A model generated the notes under the pieces. It searched no databases. It was not told the DNA's origin and saw only the letters and a list, made by a program, of their open reading frames with translations. The position numbers and the translations under genes were made by a program. DNA of 12,772 bases from Avidehalobacter sp964569265 (GTDB lineage: Bacteria; Bacillota; Dehalobacteriia; UBA4068; UBA4997): the NCBI GenBank assembly GCA_964569265.1, contig CAZMTO010000037.1, forward strand, positions 1 to 12,772, read 5' to 3'. Positions 12,431 to 12,772 of the stretch are shown here, one piece after another; the stretch's first letter is position 1; the number at the start of each line of letters is the position of its first letter.

Positions 12431-12772
12431 TGGAATATACGAGCAAATACAAGCTGAAAAAGCCGCAGCCGACGGATTATTATAATGTTGCGGATTTTAA
12501 CGAAAATGCGGATACCATTGACGCCAAGCTTTATGCGGCTGAACAGGCATTGAGCCTGGTGCAGCAGCTACAAACGAAGGTGCAGGCTTTGGAAACGGCG
12601 GCGGCCAAGGTGGACGAGCGAGCCAAAATAAAGCTTAGGGCGTATGCCGAGCCGGGCACGGTGGCGACGATTAGTTGCAGCGGCTATGCGCGCCAAAGTA
12701 TGGCCTTTAGCAGCAATAAGCAGGAAGTTGACCTGCCGGGGATAGGTGAGTGGACCTTTGATTATACCTACA
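12430..12772 (+). CDS. Tail fibre protein, N-terminal part (cut by window end)
   Basis: At least 114 codons, open to the window edge. ATG 12430 overlaps the xkdU stop (TAATG), with GGAGGT at 12415-12420. The first 35 residues carry the attachment motif of many Bacillota fibres: YTSKYKLKKPQPTDYYNVAD then FNENADTIDAKL, the 'Y.L.KP...D..NV..FN.N...ID..L' pattern. Residues about 38-68 form a short coiled coil (VQQLQTKVQALETAAAKV). From about 70 a beta-rich domain begins (IKLRAYAEPGTVATISCSGY then LPGIGEWTFDYTY), like the small Ig-like repeats of such fibres. The distal receptor-binding part and any fibre chaperone lie outside. Confidence 0.8.
   Translation, partial: MEYTSKYKLKKPQPTDYYNVADFNENADTIDAKLYAAEQALSLVQQLQTKVQALETAAAKVDERAKIKLRAYAEPGTVATISCSGYARQSMAFSSNKQEVDLPGIGEWTFDYTY

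Noticed and set aside
1..12772. tRNA or rRNA genes, integrase or attachment sites
   Set aside because: No cloverleaf, rRNA-like segment, recombinase gene or att-like duplication was seen in the window.

Overview
The window is a stretch of the structural (virion) gene region of a contractile-tailed dsDNA phage, most likely a prophage, of a Gram-positive-type host (Bacillota, class Clostridia or Negativicutes). The evidence is the set of families: an SPP1 gp6-type portal, a GP20-type scaffold, a DUF5309/SU10-type capsid and a PBSX (xkd)-type contractile tail. Strong GGAGG-like ribosome sites agree with this. All genes read on the + strand, which is visibly G-rich and C-poor in both genes and spacers, and ATA is a common Ile codon. 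The host genus cannot be named from this. All family assignments come from reading the proteins and from memory; no search was run.

Layout. 1-418: G-rich tandem repeat array, then an intrinsic terminator nested inside a second inverted repeat. Block I (419-4383): portal, XkdQ-like baseplate hub, LysM-less XkdP-like protein, DUF2577 protein and an unrecognised Ala/Glu-rich protein, all tightly packed. 4384-4667: degenerate G/A-rich repeats ending in a motif I call the leader motif. Block II (4668-5769): XkdN-type tail assembly chaperone, then scaffold. 5770-6287: a 106-112 bp repeat array with a 100-N assembly gap, ending in a second leader motif. Block III (6288-8469): major capsid and three small neck/connector proteins, closed by a strong hairpin. 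8470-8653: spacer with a third leader motif. Block IV (8654-12772): tail sheath, tail tube, XkdS, baseplate J (XkdT), XkdU and the start of a tail fibre cut by the window end.

The genes are ordinary parts of one machine: portal, scaffold and capsid build the head; connectors join head to tail; sheath and tube form the contractile tail; hub, XkdP-like, DUF2577, XkdS, XkdT and XkdU form the baseplate; the fibre would contact the host. The arrangement is not ordinary. In PBSX-type phages the hub cassette and XkdN lie after the tube, around the tape-measure gene. Here the hub cassette follows the portal in the head region, XkdQ precedes XkdP, XkdN precedes the scaffold, and no recognisable tape measure, MuF-type minor head protein or terminase is in the window. 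The blocks are separated by unusually long G-rich repetitive spacers, and three blocks start just downstream of the same roughly 60-bp motif with fixed internal spacing. The shuffled order together with the shared block-leader motif is the most unusual thing here.
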